From Devosia sp. 67-54 (GTDB lineage Bacteria; Pseudomonadota; Alphaproteobacteria; Rhizobiales; Devosiaceae): 64,000 bases of DNA. The notes beneath the pieces were generated by a model. The model did not search any database. It was given only the letters and a program-made list of their open reading frames with translations, and was not told the DNA's origin. The stretch's first letter is position 1; each line of letters opens with the position of its first letter. Of this stretch, positions 55,941 to 63,960 are shown one piece after another. The DNA is taken from contig NZ_MKVA01000005.1 in assembly GCF_001899075.1 (NCBI RefSeq), positions 1 through 64,000 on the forward strand. Direction: 5' to 3'. The position numbers and the translations under genes were made by a program.

Positions 55941-56579
55941 ATGGTCAAAAACACGGCCAGGTTCGATCGTAAGTCGTGGGCGCTGAACGGCGCCAACACG
56001 TGGTATTACAACCGCCGCATCTGGGTGCTTTCCCGCGAGCTCGCCAAGGCGATCCCTGGGCGCGGCAGCGTTCTCGACATCGGTTGCGGCGACGGGCAAT
56101 TGGCGCTGGCGCTGATGAAGCTCCGGCCGGATCTCAAGGTCGAGGGCGTCGACGTGGTGGCGCGGCCGAAGACGCTGATCCCGGTGTCGCAATACAACGG
56201 CACGCGGCTGCCCTTTGCCGACAAGAGCTTCGACTACGTCACCATCGTCGACGTGCTGCACCACACCAACGATGCCACCGTGGTACTGTCGGAGGCGTCG
56301 CGCGTCGCGCGCAACGGCGTCGTCATCAAGGATCATCTGCGCGAAGGCTGGCTGGCCCAGGCGACGCTGGCGTTCATGGATTGGTGCGGCAATATCGGCG
56401 ACGGCGTGCCGCTGCCTTACAATTTCCTGTCGCGCGCCGAATGGCAGGGCGCCTTCTTCAAGTCGAAGCTGCAATCGCTGATGACCAACGAGAAGCTCGA
56501 TATCTACCTGCCGCCGGCGCGCTGGCTGTTCGACCGGCAGTTGCATTTCGTGTCGTTCCTCGAACCACGGACGGCCTGA
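55941..56579 (+). CDS. Class I SAM-dependent methyltransferase
   Basis: A 212-residue methyltransferase of the Methyltransf_11 type. Motif I 'VLDIGCGDGQLALAL' (44-58), acidic 'VEGVDVV', and post-motif 'LPFADKSFDYVTIVDVLHHT'. The late Trp/Phe-rich region ('WLFDRQLHFVSFLEPR') is characteristic of a small alphaproteobacterial group. Neighbours give no hint of the methyl acceptor; lipid or small-molecule targets are possible. Confidence 0.85.
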   Translation: MVKNTARFDRKSWALNGANTWYYNRRIWVLSRELAKAIPGRGSVLDIGCGDGQLALALMKLRPDLKVEGVDVVARPKTLIPVSQYNGTRLPFADKSFDYVTIVDVLHHTNDATVVLSEASRVARNGVVIKDHLREGWLAQATLAFMDWCGNIGDGVPLPYNFLSRAEWQGAFFKSKLQSLMTNEKLDIYLPPARWLFDRQLHFVSFLEPRTA

Positions 56580-56662
56580 AGCATCGTCTTTCGACGATGA
56601 TTTTGGGGTGGCGCAGCCGGTCGATTTGAGTAAGCTCCCCGGCGTTTGCTTGGGAGTTGCGA

Positions 56663-57310
56663 ATGCGGACTGCATTGATCGTCTGGGGCGGGTGGAACGG
56701 GCACGACCCCGAAGAGTGCGCGGCGATCTATCGTCGCTGGCTGCACGAGGACGGATTCACGGTGCGGGTCGAGACCGACACGGCGGTGTTCGGCGATCCC
56801 TCGATCCACGATCTGTCGCTGATCGTGCCGATCTTCACCATGTCCAAGATCGAGCGCGAGCACGCGCAGAATTTCGCCAAGGCGGTGGAAGGCGGCGTCG
56901 GGGTGGGCGGGCACCATGGCGGAATGAGCGATGCGTTCCGCGATTCCGTCGATTATCAGTTCGTGATCGGCGGCCAGTGGGTCGCGCATCCGGGCAACAT
57001 CATCGACTACACCGTCGACGTGGCGCGGCCCGACGATCCGATCATGCAGGGCCTGCCGGCGTCGTTCCCCTATCACTCCGAGCAGTACTACATGCACATG
57101 GACCCGGCTGTGGAGGTGCTCGCCACCACCACCTTCTCCGGCGAGCATGCGCCCTGGACCAAGGGCGTGGTGATGCCGGTCGCCTGGAAGCACCGCTACG
57201 GCGCCGGCAAGGTGTTCCACTGCACGCTCGGCCACCGGGCCTCGGAGTTCGAGGTCAAGGAGATGGCCACCATGGTCCGCCGTGGCATCAACTGGGCGGC
57301 GCGCGACTGA
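56663..57310 (+). CDS. Second ThuA-like domain protein
   Basis: A 215-residue protein of the ThuA-like superfamily ('ALIVWGGWNGHDPEECAAIY', 'VGVGGHHGGMSDAFRDS', 'VFHCTLGHRASEFE'). It is shorter than ThuA at 53691 and only distantly similar. Related proteins occur with carbohydrate genes. The start is ATG 56663, six bases after GGGAG; a TTG at 56657 is too close to that site. It stands between a methyltransferase and a redox operon. Confidence 0.85.
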   Translation: MRTALIVWGGWNGHDPEECAAIYRRWLHEDGFTVRVETDTAVFGDPSIHDLSLIVPIFTMSKIEREHAQNFAKAVEGGVGVGGHHGGMSDAFRDSVDYQFVIGGQWVAHPGNIIDYTVDVARPDDPIMQGLPASFPYHSEQYYMHMDPAVEVLATTTFSGEHAPWTKGVVMPVAWKHRYGAGKVFHCTLGHRASEFEVKEMATMVRRGINWAARD

Positions 57311-57424
57311 GGCCTCGCTTTCCGGCCGTCTCACGCGACGTTCACGGGGCTTTTGCCCGACGTGACTTGAAACTGGGCAGGAATGGGTGCGTTTCTGCCT
57401 GCGTGAGGATGCGACGAGGGCGAG

Positions 57425-58633
57425 ATGGCGGTCATGGAGCAGGGTGTGTCGGGGCTTGACCCCGGTGCCCGCAATGCGGCGGCTGGTCTGAGTATTGTTG
57501 CTGCTCTTGCCGGGGCCGCAATCGTCGCGATGCTGCTCGCGGCGCCGGCGGTGCTGGCGGCCTGGGGCGTCGATCGGCCGGTCGATGCGCTCACCCTGTC
57601 GCTGCTGGCGGCGGGCGCAGTGTTCATGCTGCTGGGGGGGGTCATCGCCGTGCCGCGGCTCGGCCTTGGCGGTGCGATTGCGCTGATCGGCGTGCTGTTC
57701 TGGCTTTGCGGCTGCATCAGCTTCAAGAGTTTCGGCTGGGTACTGGGCGCGCCGCTGCTGCTGGGCTTCCTCGGCGCCTTCACCGGCATGGTCAGCCACG
57801 ACCGCCGGGCGGCCGACGGCGACGCCACGCTGGTCTATCGGCAGAGCGGGCTGACGCGGCTGACGCACTGGGTCTGGGCGGTGGCGATGTTCTTCCTGCT
57901 GCTGTCGGGGCTGCAGATCTTCAACGCCCGGCCCAACCTCTATATCGGCCAGCAATCCGGCTTCGGCTTCGACAACTCCATCCTCGACATCTACGCCGTC
58001 AACGGCCCCAACGGGCCGGCGGGGCAGACGAAGCTCTTCGGCCACACCTTCGACACCACCGGCGTCTTGGGCATGAGCGGCGCGGCCGACCGGCCCGTGT
58101 TCACGGCCTTTCCGGGCTGGGCGACGATCCCCTCCTATCGCGACCTCGCGACCGGCCGGGTGGTGCATTTCTTTTTCGCCTGGGTGCTGGTGGGCACGCT
58201 GGCAATCTGGCTGATCAACGCGCTGGCCATCGGACATCTGTGGCGCGATATCGTCCTCAAACCGCGCGACCTGCGGGCGCTGCCGCGGGACATCCTCGAC
58301 CATCTGCGGCTGCGCTTTGCCCATGGCCGCAGCTATACGCCCCTGCAGAAGCTCGCCTATTTCGCGGTGTTCGTGGTCGCCTTTCCGCTGATCATCGCCA
58401 CCGGCCTCACCATGTCGCCGAATTTCGACGCGACGCTGCCCTGGCTGGTCGATCTGTTCGGCGGCCGGCAGACGGCGCGGACCATCCACTTTTTCACCAT
58501 GCTCGCCTTCGTGCTGTTTTTCGTGGTCCACATCGTCATGGTGGTGCTCGCCAACCCGATCAACGAATTGCGCTCGATGATCACGGGATATTACCGGACC
58601 AACGTTCGCGGCCGCGAGGGGGAGGAACGCTGA
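57425..58633 (+). CDS. Cytochrome b561-like membrane subunit
   Basis: A 402-residue membrane protein. Three or four extra helices at the N-terminus (1-125; unlike the usual 200-250-residue members) precede a Ni-hydrogenase-type cytochrome b domain. Four His candidates for two b haems are in 'LTRLTHWVWAVAMFF', 'GRVVHFFFAW', 'ARTIHFFTM' and 'LFFVVHIVMV'. It is one base from the molybdopterin oxidoreductase gene, so the two proteins form an electron-transfer pair, akin in principle to MsrQ-MsrP. Confidence 0.88.
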   Translation: MAVMEQGVSGLDPGARNAAAGLSIVAALAGAAIVAMLLAAPAVLAAWGVDRPVDALTLSLLAAGAVFMLLGGVIAVPRLGLGGAIALIGVLFWLCGCISFKSFGWVLGAPLLLGFLGAFTGMVSHDRRAADGDATLVYRQSGLTRLTHWVWAVAMFFLLLSGLQIFNARPNLYIGQQSGFGFDNSILDIYAVNGPNGPAGQTKLFGHTFDTTGVLGMSGAADRPVFTAFPGWATIPSYRDLATGRVVHFFFAWVLVGTLAIWLINALAIGHLWRDIVLKPRDLRALPRDILDHLRLRFAHGRSYTPLQKLAYFAVFVVAFPLIIATGLTMSPNFDATLPWLVDLFGGRQTARTIHFFTMLAFVLFFVVHIVMVVLANPINELRSMITGYYRTNVRGREGEER

Positions 58634-58634
58634 G

Positions 58635-59426
58635 ATGGGCAAGCTGATCCTGTCGCGCCGCCGCTTCCTCACCGGCTCGGCGCTGGGCGTATCGAGCCTG
58701 GTGCTCTCGGGTTGCGACCAGTTCGACTTTCTGGGCCAGACCGACAACCAGGTGCGCGACGTGCTCGAGCGCGCCAACAGCCTCACCTACCACGCCCAGC
58801 GGCTGCTCGGCGGACAGCAGGCGCTGGCGCGGACCTTCTCCGAAAGCGAGATTCGCCAGCCGCAGCGGCCGAACGGCTCGACCGATCCCAACAGCGCCGA
58901 ATACCTGGCACTCAAGGCGAACGATTTCGCCGACTACAAATTCCGCGTCATGGGCCTCGTCGAGAACGAGCTCACCTTCTCCCTCGCCGAGCTGCGCAAC
59001 ATGCCGTCGCAGAGCCAGGTCACGCGCCACGATTGCGTCGAAGGCTGGAGCTGCATCGCCAAGTGGACCGGGACCCGGCTCGGCCCGATCCTCGATCAGG
59101 CGAAGCCCAAGCCGGCCGCGCGCTTCGTCGTCTATCACTGCTACGATTCCATGGGCGGCGGGTTCAGCGGACCGGAGGCCTATTACGAGACGTCGGACCT
59201 GATCGACGCCACGCACCCGCAGACGATCCTCGCCTACGGGCTCAACAACGCCACGCTGCCGGTCAGCAACGGTGCGCCGATCCGGGTGAGGATCGAGCGG
59301 GCGCTGGGCTACAAGCAGGCCAAATATGTGCACACGGTCGAGCTGGTCGACAGCTTCGCCAAGTTCGGCGGCGGACATGGCGGCTATTGGGAAGACCACG
59401 GCTACGACTGGTACGGCGGCATCTGA
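58635..59426 (+). CDS. Exported molybdopterin-dependent oxidoreductase (SUOX/YedY-like)
   Basis: A 263-residue Tat-exported enzyme ('SRRRFLTGSALGVSSLVLSG', 7-26). The sulfite-oxidase fold is shown by 'RHDCVEGWSCIAKWTG', where C134 should bind molybdenum, and by 'GGGFSGPEAYYETSD'. A Cys after 'LVLSG' could be a lipid anchor. Partner of the cytochrome b at one base distance. The substrate (sulfoxide, sulfite, nitrogen oxide or other) cannot be read. Confidence 0.9.
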   Translation: MGKLILSRRRFLTGSALGVSSLVLSGCDQFDFLGQTDNQVRDVLERANSLTYHAQRLLGGQQALARTFSESEIRQPQRPNGSTDPNSAEYLALKANDFADYKFRVMGLVENELTFSLAELRNMPSQSQVTRHDCVEGWSCIAKWTGTRLGPILDQAKPKPAARFVVYHCYDSMGGGFSGPEAYYETSDLIDATHPQTILAYGLNNATLPVSNGAPIRVRIERALGYKQAKYVHTVELVDSFAKFGGGHGGYWEDHGYDWYGGI

Positions 59427-59515
59427 GCCGAGGTCGTTAACCTTTTATTTACTTTGTCGGCACCGGCGGGCGCCGCTCTGATAGTCTTGCCGGAAATGGA
59501 CTGGCGGGGGTCGAC

Positions 59516-60028
59516 ATGCATCGGACGTGGAAGAAAATTGCCGCGAGCATCGCGCTTGTCGGAGCTCTCGCCGTTCCCGCCATGGTGCTGGCGCAGGGGA
59601 TGCCGACGCTGACGCTCAAGGCGCAGGCGGGGACGTTCACGGGTACCTGGGTGTACCGCAGCTTCGGCGTCAGCGCGAGCCCGAAGGACACGCTGGCCAA
59701 GCTGGCGCTTGGGCTCAACGAATTGTCGCTGATGGAGCAGGGCGGCAAGATCGCCGGCAAGCGGACCGGGCAGGGGGTCAGCTACGACCTCGTCGGCAAC
59801 TCCTTTTACGCCGCCAAGCAGGGAGCGTCGCTGCGCCTGCACGGCACCGCCACGATCGGCGGCAAGGCCTACAATTACGACTATTTCGGCTATCTGATGC
59901 CGTCATGGGGCGTCGGCGGCAACGAGCCCGACACCATCCTGGGCACGGTGCTGCGGTCCGATCCGGCCAACCCGTCGAACGCGCCGCTGATCGCCTCGTT
60001 CGCGGCGACGCGCGAGGCCGCCAAGTAG
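59516..60028 (+). CDS. Exported beta-rich protein of unknown function
   Basis: A 170-residue protein with a signal peptide (1-26, 'AVPAMVLAQG') and a small beta-structured domain ('AGTFTGTWVYRSFGV', 'YNYDYFGYLMPSWGVGG', 'TILGTVLRSD'). I recognise no family. It follows the Mo-oxidoreductase by 89 bases and may share its transcript or be separate. Confidence 0.72.
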   Translation: MHRTWKKIAASIALVGALAVPAMVLAQGMPTLTLKAQAGTFTGTWVYRSFGVSASPKDTLAKLALGLNELSLMEQGGKIAGKRTGQGVSYDLVGNSFYAAKQGASLRLHGTATIGGKAYNYDYFGYLMPSWGVGGNEPDTILGTVLRSDPANPSNAPLIASFAATREAAK

Positions 60029-60118
60029 AACGCCGTTAGCGATCTCGATACCACGTCGCAAGGTGCAGCGCGCTCCCGGGCTGCCGATCTGCTAAGACAG
60101 CCTCGCCAGAGGTGCGTG

Positions 60119-60358
60119 ATGTCGCAGGTGCAGGTGTTCTTTCGCCACAGACGGACGCTGTTGACGCGGCTCGCCGCGCTGCTCGTGCTCGGCTTCGGCG
60201 GTCTGTTGATCGTGCTGCCCCGTGCCGACGCGCATGGCGTGACCCAGGCTGCATCCGTCCAGCCCGCCGGGCGCAGCCTGCTGTCGCCCGACCGCCTCGC
60301 GGGTCCCCGCTTCAGCACGTTCTACGGTCGACCGGCCGTCACTGCGGTCGATTTCTGA
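60119..60358 (+). CDS. Small exported protein, unknown
   Basis: A 79-residue protein with a strong signal segment ('LTRLAALLVLGFGGLLIVLPRADA|HG') and about 45 mature residues, rich in Arg, Ser and Pro, ending 'FSTFYGRPAVTAVDF'. CCAGAGG lies upstream. No family recognised. Codon use fits a real gene but length limits certainty. Confidence 0.5.
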   Translation: MSQVQVFFRHRRTLLTRLAALLVLGFGGLLIVLPRADAHGVTQAASVQPAGRSLLSPDRLAGPRFSTFYGRPAVTAVDF

Positions 60359-60438
60359 ACCGCAGCTAAACGCTGCCTTGCGGGAACGTTCAACCGGGTC
60401 CCGGCATTGTTGCGCCAATGGTTCTTGGGGAGCGCAAG

Positions 60439-60558
60439 ATGCTCAAGCTGTCGTTGATCGTGATGTTCGTGCTGTCGCTGGCCACTCTCAGCCTCGCGGC
60501 GTCGGCCATTCCGTCGGTGGACGAAGGGCTGTCGCAGGTCGCCGACACGGGGCTGTGA
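60439..60558 (+). CDS. Very small single-helix protein
   Basis: A 39-residue product with one hydrophobic helix or signal ('LSLIVMFVLSLATLSLAASA') and a short acidic tail ('VDEGLSQVADTGL'). TTGGGGAGCG is well placed before ATG 60439. Upstream at 60383 a GGAAC-N17-CATT element is a weak EcfG-like promoter. Unknown function. Confidence 0.5.
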   Translation: MLKLSLIVMFVLSLATLSLAASAIPSVDEGLSQVADTGL

Positions 60559-60574
60559 CCCCCGCCGCCCTCGG

Positions 60575-60655
60575 ATGACGCCCCTGCAACTCCTGATCCT
60601 CTTGGCGGTGGTGCTGCTCGTTCTGGCGCTGGGCGGCGCCAGCCTCCTTATTTGA
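60575..60655 (+). CDS. 26-residue hydrophobic peptide
   Basis: A 26-residue single-helix peptide ('MTPLQLLILLAVVLLVLALG' then GASLLI). It begins 16 bases after the previous small gene and its end overlaps the end of the convergent acyltransferase gene. No good ribosome site; may be chance. Confidence 0.3.
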   Translation: MTPLQLLILLAVVLLVLALGGASLLI

Positions 60656-61991
60656 CGCCGGCGCTGGCGTTGGCCGGGCGCACCGGCTCGGCCGCCGCGA
60701 CCAGCGCGGCGACGGCGCGGTCGGTGATGTCGTCGACATCCGCCTTGGACAGCGCGTCGGCGGCATAGCCGACATGGATGTCGATGCCACCGCCCTGCTC
60801 GGTGGTGACGATGAACAGCGACGGCCCGAACATGTCGATGGATACCGACTCGCTGACCCCTTCGAGATGGAACGCGCCATAGTCGCCGCGGAAATTGCTT
60901 TCGCCGGCGGTGGTGATGGCGATGCCGTCGATGCGGCGGCGGTGCGTCATGGTGGGGATGGTTTCGTGCTTGTAGACGTCCCAGGTGGCGAGCTTCATCA
61001 CCGAGGCGGATTCCTGGTCGCGGGCGATGGCCGAGATCAGCTTGAACGACAGATCGCTGGCCATCGCCCAGAAATCGTCCTTGAGCGCGTGATGGGTGCG
61101 CAGGATGTCGATGTAGCAGCCGAAGGCGGTGAGCGGCAGCGCCGGCTTCATCATCCGACGCAGTTCCACCGTGGAGAGGATCGTCATCTCGTCCATGCCG
61201 AACTTTTCCCGCGTCGCGGCCAGGAAAGCCGCGCCGATGGCGCCGTGCATGGTGGTGCGGTGCGCCCGGACCGCCGCCCGGATGGCTTCGCCGACATTGG
61301 CGCCGATCTGCCGCGACACCGAGCGGCTGGCGCGCTCGGGATTGGGCACCTCGGTTTTGGGGAAGCGGACGGCCGGAACATAGGGCTTCTTGCCGCTGTC
61401 GGATTTCTTGGGCAGGCCGCTTTCGAGCGACGGCGGCAGGCCGAGCTGCACCGGCGGCAGCGCCTCCATCGCGGCGGGGTCGGCGAGATAGCGGAACAAT
61501 TCGTCGTTCAGCATCATGCCGGCCTGCGCATCGGCGATGCAGTGGTCCATGGTCGAAACCAGATAGCCGATTTCGGCGTCCTCATGGGTGCGGACCAGCA
61601 CCACGCGGATGCGCGGCAGCTTGCGCTTGTCGACCGGGATCGGGGTCTTGTTCTCCTCGGCCAGCACCCCGCGCCAGGCTTCCGGATCGGGGTCGGTCAC
61701 GACGCGGACGGGGATCCGGGCGGTGCCGCGGGTGTCGAACCAGGGCACGGGATAGACGAAGGGCGGCACGGACCGGTAGGCCATCCCCTGGTAGCGGATG
61801 TGGGAATTGAGGATCGGATGGCGCTTTTGCAGCCAGTCGAAGGCGTTTTGCAGCAATTGCGGGGTCAGGGGGCCGCGGACGCGCATGGCGCCGGAGGCGA
61901 CCAGGCCGCCGAGCATATGCAGGTAGTGGAAAATCCTCTCCTGCTCGCCGACCTGTCGCGTTTCGACCAGATTCTCGACTGAAAGCGCCAT
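60648..61991 (-). CDS. Condensation-domain/PapA-like acyltransferase
   Basis: A 447-residue stand-alone enzyme of the CoA-dependent acyltransferase/NRPS condensation fold. The catalytic HxxxD is H150-D154 ('STMDHCIADAQAG'); the N-terminal half starts 'LVETRQVGEQERIFHYLHMLGG'. The second structural motif is near 'GAIGAAFLAATREKF' and 'TTAGESNFRGDYG'. It probably transfers an acyl or aminoacyl group from the carrier protein encoded divergently at 62080 onto an amine or alcohol (inference from context). No signal peptide; cytoplasmic. Confidence 0.82.
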   Translation of the reverse strand: MALSVENLVETRQVGEQERIFHYLHMLGGLVASGAMRVRGPLTPQLLQNAFDWLQKRHPILNSHIRYQGMAYRSVPPFVYPVPWFDTRGTARIPVRVVTDPDPEAWRGVLAEENKTPIPVDKRKLPRIRVVLVRTHEDAEIGYLVSTMDHCIADAQAGMMLNDELFRYLADPAAMEALPPVQLGLPPSLESGLPKKSDSGKKPYVPAVRFPKTEVPNPERASRSVSRQIGANVGEAIRAAVRAHRTTMHGAIGAAFLAATREKFGMDEMTILSTVELRRMMKPALPLTAFGCYIDILRTHHALKDDFWAMASDLSFKLISAIARDQESASVMKLATWDVYKHETIPTMTHRRRIDGIAITTAGESNFRGDYGAFHLEGVSESVSIDMFGPSLFIVTTEQGGGIDIHVGYAADALSKADVDDITDRAVAALVAAAEPVRPANASAGVK

Positions 61992-62079
61992 TTATCCTGC
62001 CTGTTCCAACCGAGGAGCATTCCCGCCCGCTGCGAGGTTGGCTAGTATAGACCGTGTATCTGCCTGTGGGAGTTGAACG

Positions 62080-62355
62080 ATGAACGACATCGAACAGTCA
62101 ATCCTCGACCATATCAGGGGGGTCGCTGCCGCATCGCAGGTCAAGGTCGAGCGCGACACCGGCCTGCTGGAGACGGGGCTGCTCGATTCGATCAATCTGG
62201 TGGGGCTGATCCAGTTCCTCGAGGAGCGTTTCGCCATCCGCATCCCGGACAGCGACATCGGCGCCGACCTGTTCGAATCGCCGGCGACGCTGATCTCGTA
62301 TGTCGAAAAGCGGCTCGGCCGGGCCGCTGCGCCGGCCCGGGCGGTCACCGCCTAA
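62080..62355 (+). CDS. Acyl/peptidyl carrier protein
   Basis: A 91-residue carrier protein. The phosphopantetheine attachment serine is S37 in 'ETGLLDSINLVGLIQFLEERF' (split: D-S-I core). It is not the fatty-acid AcpP ('DSLD' type) but resembles the free-standing carriers used with AMP ligases. A short Ala/Arg tail follows the domain. The gene is divergent from the acyltransferase (89-base gap) and its stop overlaps the ligase stop. Confidence 0.9.
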   Translation: MNDIEQSILDHIRGVAAASQVKVERDTGLLETGLLDSINLVGLIQFLEERFAIRIPDSDIGADLFESPATLISYVEKRLGRAAAPARAVTA

Positions 62356-63845
62356 ACCGCCTCCATCAGCTTGCCGCGCAGGATCTTGCCGGTGGCGCTC
62401 TTGGGGATCTCGTCGCGGAATTCGACGATCGAGGGCACCTTCTGCGAGGCCAGCCGCTCGCGGCAATAGCGGATCAGCGCGTCGGGATTTTCCTCGGCGG
62501 CCCTGACGATCACGGCCTTGAGCTTCTGCTCGCCGGTGCGGGCGTCGGGGATGCCCACCACTACCGCCTCGGCGACGGCGGGGTGCGTGCCGAGCACCTC
62601 CTCGATCTCGAACGGGTCGACCTTGTGGCCGGCGACCTCGATGATCAGCTTGCTGCGGCCCTTGATGGTGACGTAGCCCTCTTTCGACTGGGTGCCGAGG
62701 TCGCCGGTATAGAACTTGCCGTCGCGCAGCGTCCGGGCGTTGACTTCGGGGGCGTCGAGATAGCCCTTGGTGATGGCGGGCGAGCTGACGACGATCTCGC
62801 CGCACTCCGGCCCGAACGGGTTTTCGGCCGGCTCGAGCTCGAAGGTGAGACGGGGCGCGGGAACGCCCACCGAATCCCAGGGGACGTCGGGATCGTCGCC
62901 GTCATTTATCGCGATGCTGAGGCATTCGGTCGAGCCGTAGGCCTGGGTCAGCCGGATGCCGAACCGCTCGAGGAAGCGGTCATAGGTCTCCTTGCGCAGC
63001 GCCACGCCGGCGGATTGCGCCCGGCGCAGGCGCCTGAAGCTTACCTCGTCCTTGAGGCCGGCGAGGGCGTCGAACATGAACGGCACGCCCATCAGGATGG
63101 TCACGCCCTCCGTCTCGATGGCGTTCGCGAAGCGGCCCTTGGACAGCATGAAGGGCTGGGGATCGTGCCAGTACAGCGTCGAGGCGCCGGCCGCGGCGAC
63201 GTGCGTGGCGCTCAGGAAGCCCATGGCGTGACTGCCCGGCATCATGTTGATCATGATGTCGTCGGGCTGATGCCGGCTGGTCTCGATGGCGCCCTGCATG
63301 TCGATATCCATCTCGCCGTGCGTGTGCGGCACCACCTTGGGGATGCCCGTGGACCCGGACGAGAACATGTAGAGCGCGGCGTCGTCGGGGCCGAGCTGGG
63401 GCAGGCCGGCGATGGAATAGCGCTCCAGCGCGGCGACCGAATTGTCATCGCTGCCGCCAGAGAGAAACAGCGGCAGCCGGCCGGGGCCGGCGAGATCCGC
63501 CACCAGCATCTCGGCGACTTCGGCGTAGGGCAGCGAGGCGATGACGGCGGCGACATGCGCCTTGCGCGCGGTGGCCGCCAGCTCCTGCCGTGGCGCCTGG
63601 GCATTGAGCGGAACGACCACCGCGCCGGCGGCAAACAGCGCATAGGCCAGGGTCAGCAGCTCGGGGCCGTTGATCATCAACAGCCCGACCGGCGTGCCCT
63701 TGGCGACGCCGCGCGCGATCAGGCCGCTGGCGATGTGGGCGGACCGATCGACCACCTTGCGATAGGGAATGAAGCTCTCGCCCTGGCGGAGCCCGCTCGT
63801 CGAAGGTGCCTGCTCGGCGGCGGCGACCAGCCTGTCGTAGATCAT
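62352..63845 (-). CDS. Acyl/aminoacyl-AMP ligase (AMP-binding family)
   Basis: A 497-residue ANL-superfamily ligase. Motifs: P-loop 'MFSSGSTGIPKVVPHTHG' (about 160-177), 'QAYGSTECLSIA' (A5), 'GKFYTGDLG' (A7), 'KSATGKILRG' with the adenylating Lys near the C-terminus (A10). It should activate a carboxylic acid and load it on the carrier protein S37 (inference). The substrate pocket cannot be read with certainty. It is convergent with and overlapping the carrier gene by four bases. Confidence 0.88.
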   Translation of the reverse strand: MIYDRLVAAAEQAPSTSGLRQGESFIPYRKVVDRSAHIASGLIARGVAKGTPVGLLMINGPELLTLAYALFAAGAVVVPLNAQAPRQELAATARKAHVAAVIASLPYAEVAEMLVADLAGPGRLPLFLSGGSDDNSVAALERYSIAGLPQLGPDDAALYMFSSGSTGIPKVVPHTHGEMDIDMQGAIETSRHQPDDIMINMMPGSHAMGFLSATHVAAAGASTLYWHDPQPFMLSKGRFANAIETEGVTILMGVPFMFDALAGLKDEVSFRRLRRAQSAGVALRKETYDRFLERFGIRLTQAYGSTECLSIAINDGDDPDVPWDSVGVPAPRLTFELEPAENPFGPECGEIVVSSPAITKGYLDAPEVNARTLRDGKFYTGDLGTQSKEGYVTIKGRSKLIIEVAGHKVDPFEIEEVLGTHPAVAEAVVVGIPDARTGEQKLKAVIVRAAEENPDALIRYCRERLASQKVPSIVEFRDEIPKSATGKILRGKLMEAV

Positions 63846-63960
63846 CTGACCCTCCCATGGCCCGTTGCCGGGAAGCTATACGAGGCCGCGGGGCGCGGGC
63901 AAGCGCCGTGCTCGGCCGCCGTGCGTGACCCCCAGGGCTGGGCTGCTAATGATAAGATAG

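Noticed and set aside
60383-60410. EcfG promoter for the 39-residue gene as a separate feature
   Set aside because: GGAAC-N17-CATT has a mismatch in the -10 and no independent support; noted in the gene entry only.
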